DNA from: Thermoanaerobaculia bacterium
Lineage (GTDB): Bacteria; Acidobacteriota; Thermoanaerobaculia; Multivoradales; Multivoraceae
DNA: 64,000 bases
Direction of reading: 5' to 3'
NCBI GenBank assembly: GCA_022822365.1
Contig: JAJEBV010000021.1
Span: forward strand, 62,001 to 126,000
The notes under the pieces were generated by a model. It made no database searches, was not told the origin of the DNA, and was given only the letters and a program-made list of their open reading frames with translations. Below, in pieces: positions 61,313 to 64,000 of the stretch (the stretch's first letter is position 1; every line of letters begins with the position of its first letter). Made by a program: the position numbers and the translations under genes.

Positions 61313-62655
61313 CGGCAAGAAACCCCGACGTCTTCCCCAAGGGCGACCGGCCCGGCAGCCGCGCACGGTGCCTCGGCACCGCCTCCTTCTTCGCAGGTCT
61401 GGTTGCTCTGGCCGCCATCCCGGCCGCGGCCCAGGTCGCGGTCCGGGCCGGCACCCTCCACACCGTGTCCGGCGCGCCGATTGAGAACGCGGTGGTCATC
61501 GCCGGCGCCGACGGCAGGATCGAATGGGTCGGCCCCGCGGCCGACGCGAACATCCCGGACGGCGTGGACGTCCTCAAAGCCGCGGTCGTGACGCCGGGAC
61601 TCGTCGACGCCCGCTCGGTCGTCGGCCTGTCCGGCGCGCTGAACAGCAACGTCGGCCCGGTGCGCGACCAGGACCAGCTCGAACGGTCCTCGCCGCTCCA
61701 GCCCGACCTGCGGGCCATCGACGCCTACGACGCGAACGAGACCCTGGTCGAGTGGGTCCGCTCGTACGGGGTCACGACCCTGCACACGGGCCACGGGCCC
61801 GGAGCCCTCGTCAGCGGCCAGACGATGATTGCCAAGACCAGGGGCCGCAACGTCGAGCAGGCCACGTTGATGCCGGTGCGGATGCTGGCCGCCACGCTCG
61901 GCAACGCGGTCTCCTCGAACTTCCAGTCGCCGGGCACGTCGGCGAAGGGGATCGCGATGCTGCGAAGCGCCCTTCACGGCGCCCAGTCCTACCTCGACCA
62001 GGTGCGGAAGGCCGAGGAGGCCGATGCCGACGGGAACGGTGGAAGCGATGGCGACGGCAACGGCGAAGGGGACGATGACGCCAAGCCGGCGCCCCAGCCA
62101 CCGCCCCGAGACCTCTCCAAGGAAGCGCTCGGCCAGGTGCTCAGTGGCGAACTCTCCCTGCTGGTGACCGCGAACACGGTCGCCGAGATGGCCTCGGCCC
62201 TCCGCCTGCAGCAGGAGTTCGGCTTCAACCTCGTGCTCGACAGCGCCGCCGAGTCCTACCTGTTGCTCGACGAGATCCGCGAGGCCGGCGTGCCGGTCCT
62301 GCTCCACCCCACGATGAGCCGGGTCCGCAACGGCTCCTACGAGACCGCCGGCCAGCTCGCCGACGCAGGCATCCCGTTCGCGATCCAGACCGGTTTCGAG
62401 GGCTACGTTCCGAAGACCCGCGTCCTGCTCTGGGAGGCAGCCATCGCCGCCGCCAACGGCCTCGGCATGGAGCGTGCCCTCGAAGCGATCACCCTCAGCC
62501 CGGCCCGCATCCTCGGCATCGACGACCGCGTCGGCTCGATCGAGGTCGGCAAGGACGCCGACCTCGCCCTCTTCGACGGCGACCCGTTCGAGTACACGAG
62601 CCACATCTGCGGCGTGATCATCGAGTCGGAGGTGTTGTCAACGGAGTGCCGCTAA
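61309..62655 (+). CDS. Secreted amidohydrolase paralogue lacking all metal ligands
   Basis: A 448-residue paralogue of the preceding protein with the same fold and landmarks (VVTPGLVDARSVVG and GSIEVGKDADLALFDGDPF). Each metal position is changed: the HxH site reads DARS, the second site LLVTANTVAEM, the third VLDSAAESY and the acidic site QTGFEG. An Asp/Gly-rich insertion (ADGNGGSDGDGNGEGDDDA) replaces the acidic insertion of its neighbour. A signal peptide ends at IPAAAQVA. It is probably a non-catalytic partner of the active enzyme. Confidence 0.85.
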   Translation: MTARNPDVFPKGDRPGSRARCLGTASFFAGLVALAAIPAAAQVAVRAGTLHTVSGAPIENAVVIAGADGRIEWVGPAADANIPDGVDVLKAAVVTPGLVDARSVVGLSGALNSNVGPVRDQDQLERSSPLQPDLRAIDAYDANETLVEWVRSYGVTTLHTGHGPGALVSGQTMIAKTRGRNVEQATLMPVRMLAATLGNAVSSNFQSPGTSAKGIAMLRSALHGAQSYLDQVRKAEEADADGNGGSDGDGNGEGDDDAKPAPQPPPRDLSKEALGQVLSGELSLLVTANTVAEMASALRLQQEFGFNLVLDSAAESYLLLDEIREAGVPVLLHPTMSRVRNGSYETAGQLADAGIPFAIQTGFEGYVPKTRVLLWEAAIAAANGLGMERALEAITLSPARILGIDDRVGSIEVGKDADLALFDGDPFEYTSHICGVIIESEVLSTECR

Positions 62656-63368
62656 TGGAAACACACGACACGTCGACCGACAAAAGACTCGGCGGCTATT
62701 CGCTGCTGTTCGGAACCGTGGCGGTGGCTCTCGCCTACGCATTCTCGCCCGGCCGCGGCATGGTGGATACCGTCTCCAGCACCAGCCTCGCCGACCTGAC
62801 GATGGCGATGGCGCGCAACGCCACCCTGTCTTACGCGGTAGCGGTCGTACTTGTTCTGGGCGCCCTGGCCATGCTGAACGGCATCGTCACCTTGCGGAGG
62901 TATGCCGCTCCCGTGCCGCGGCTCGGCCTGCTCGGGATGGCGGTCGGTTCCTTCCTGCAGATGGTGATGCGAGGGTTCGACTACATGCTCGTCGGCATGG
63001 GCGAGGCGGCGCTGGGGCCCGACCCGGAGCAGTCGGCGCAATGGCTGGCGTCGGCGCTCGACATGCAGCGCACGGTGTGGGGCCTGCACTTCACGGGCAG
63101 CGTCGCGGGTTACGCCGGGATGGCGATTCTGGCCTTCGGTCTCATGTCCCGACCGGAGCCGCTGCGCCTGCCGCCGGTGCTGAACGGCATCGTCGCGCTG
63201 CTGGCCCTGGGCTCGCTGGTGCTGTTCATCGCCGCCTGGCATTCGAACGACCTGGAAGAGACACTCGCTCCGGTGTTCGGGTTGATGTCCGCCAGCGGCA
63301 TCGTCTACATGGCCCTCCTGGGGTGGCGACTGGCGGTGTCCGGGGCAGGCGAGCCGGCCACCGACTGA
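62655..63368 (+). CDS. Six-helix membrane protein of unknown function
   Basis: A 237-residue protein with about six membrane helices (YSLLFGTVAVALAYAF, YAVAVVLVLGALAML, LGLLGMAVGSFLQMV, GYAGMAILAFGLM, NGIVALLALGSLVLFIAAW, FGLMSASGIVYMALL). The ATG overlaps the amidohydrolase stop as TAATG, so it belongs to the same transcript. I do not recognise the family. It ends just before a strong hairpin. Confidence 0.65.
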   Translation: METHDTSTDKRLGGYSLLFGTVAVALAYAFSPGRGMVDTVSSTSLADLTMAMARNATLSYAVAVVLVLGALAMLNGIVTLRRYAAPVPRLGLLGMAVGSFLQMVMRGFDYMLVGMGEAALGPDPEQSAQWLASALDMQRTVWGLHFTGSVAGYAGMAILAFGLMSRPEPLRLPPVLNGIVALLALGSLVLFIAAWHSNDLEETLAPVFGLMSASGIVYMALLGWRLAVSGAGEPATD

Positions 63369-63374
63369 GCCGCG

Positions 63375-63409
63375 GTCGCAAATCGGCAGGACGACTGCCG
63401 CTTTGCGAC
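63375..63409. terminator. Hairpin between convergent genes
   Basis: GTCGCAAATCGGCAG and CTGCCGCTTTGCGAC form a 15-bp stem with one mismatch around a 5-nt loop. The hairpin lies 6 bases after the membrane-protein stop and 21 bases before the end of the convergent amidohydrolase. It lacks a clear T-tract, so bidirectional terminator function is inferred from position. Confidence 0.6.
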
Positions 63410-63430
63410 GCAAACCGGCGGTAGCGCCGG

Positions 63431-64000
63431 CTACTCGGCGGGCTGCGGGAACTCCGGCAACCCGCGCTCGAGCCACACGCCCGCCTGCATCACGCGGTCG
63501 ATCCGCCTCGTGTTGCGGATGTCGCCCAGGGGGTCGGCGGAGAGCAGAAGCAGGTCCGCCGCCATGCCCTCGGCGACCGAGCCGAAGTCGGGGTCATCGG
63601 TGAGTTCCGCGGCCGCGGCCGCGCCGGCGGCGGCCAGGGCCTGAAGCGGGGTCAGGCCGCCGTCATCGACCAGGGCTTCCAGCTCGTGGTGGGTTCCCCA
63701 GCCGTAGGCGATGTTGCCGGCGCCGCTGTCGGAGCCGAGAGTGATCACGACACCCGCCTCGTGCATCCGGCGGATGAACTTCGCCATGTAGTCGAAGGCG
63801 ACGCGGCGCTTCGCAGTGTTCTCACTGGCCAGCATGGCGGCCCGGTTCTCCGGGTCGAGCAGCCGCTCGAGCGCGGGCGGCTGGATACCCGCGCGGAACT
63901 CCTCGTCGTCGAGCAGCTCCGGGTGCTCGGCGACCCACCAGAAGGTCTTGGCCTGGCCTAACGCCGGCGCGAAGGTGAGCCCGTTCTCCTGGGCAATGGC
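63431..64000 (-). CDS. Amidohydrolase-family protein, C-terminal part (runs off the window)
   Basis: The frame stays open to the right edge, so only the last 189 residues are seen. VVITLGSDSGAGNIAYGWG holds the conserved Asp ligand, LTPLQALAAAGAAAAAELTD is the usual helix after it, and GSVAEGMAADLLLLSADPL is the C-terminal strand. It is a third member of the same superfamily as the two genes at 59957-62655 but is on the opposite strand. The HxH region lies outside the window. Confidence 0.85.
   Translation of the reverse strand, partial: AIAQENGLTFAPALGQAKTFWWVAEHPELLDDEEFRAGIQPPALERLLDPENRAAMLASENTAKRRVAFDYMAKFIRRMHEAGVVITLGSDSGAGNIAYGWGTHHELEALVDDGGLTPLQALAAAGAAAAAELTDDPDFGSVAEGMAADLLLLSADPLGDIRNTRRIDRVMQAGVWLERGLPEFPQPAE

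Overview
This window is very GC-rich, densely packed bacterial chromosome. Most genes sit in long same-strand runs joined by 1-4 nt start/stop overlaps, and GTG or TTG starts are common. I see no tRNA, rRNA, CRISPR array, prophage or complete insertion sequence. The gene mix suggests an uncultured Acidobacteriota-like or similar aerobic marine or host-associated bacterium. The supporting traits are an outer-membrane receptor with a carboxypeptidase-like regulatory domain, paired secreted amidohydrolases and M20 peptidases, a bacterial mevalonate pathway, Ku/LigD end joining and pilV/pilW-type pilus genes. This placement is inference; nothing in the window settles the phylum.

Layout. 0-5.8 kb: yebC-ruvC, folC, purE-small basic protein-rpiB and an acyl-CoA carboxyltransferase. 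5.8-11.3 kb: a TldD/PmbA-like pair, a TPR lipoprotein-like exported protein and selA. 11.3-18.0 kb: a minus-strand run of two M20 peptidases, prepilin peptidase, pilV-like, pilW-like and a PilX/PilY1-like fusion. 18.1-25.5 kb: a flippase-like membrane protein, a UbiA-type prenyltransferase, an OFA-family transporter, an output-less membrane sensor, a periplasmic binding protein, and a split biotin carboxylase/biotin carrier pair. 25.5-31.6 kb: a mevalonate operon (idi2, class I HMG-CoA reductase, mevalonate kinase, decarboxylase, isopentenyl phosphate kinase) ending in a DtxR-type regulator. 31.6-33 kb: a mobile or decayed patch with a 170-bp terminal-inverted-repeat element, hicBA and remnants of a phd/vapC pair. 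33-44 kb: housekeeping and accessory genes (moaA, nudC, a TlpA-like protein, an MBL hydrolase, an oxidoreductase, adenosine deaminase, an MT-A70 methyltransferase, M1 aminopeptidase, aquaporin, class III alcohol dehydrogenase). 44-48.4 kb: infC with an apparent AUC start, and divergent ku/ligD. 48.4-56.5 kb: an in-frame MFS-outer membrane barrel fusion, gamma-glutamyltransferase, a YbdK-type ligase and a VanZ-like protein. 56.5-64 kb: a sterol C-24 methyltransferase homologue directly followed by a Neverland/DAF-36-like Rieske oxygenase, then a beta-propeller protein, two amidohydrolases (the second lacking all metal ligands), a membrane protein and a partial amidohydrolase.

The strongest biology is isoprenoid/sterol-related. 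The mevalonate operon carries isopentenyl phosphate kinase but no phosphomevalonate kinase, which fits the alternative route through isopentenyl phosphate. About 25 kb away, two adjacent genes look like a sterol side-chain methylase and a sterol ring oxygenase, both rare in bacteria. No squalene epoxidase or oxidosqualene cyclase lies in the window, so whether the sterol is made by the cell or taken from a host is open.

Two repeat families are scattered between genes. One is a three-hairpin REP-like sequence (seven copies, one interrupted and one reaching into the start of a peptidase gene). The other is a pair of about 170-bp elements with 30-31 bp terminal inverted repeats.
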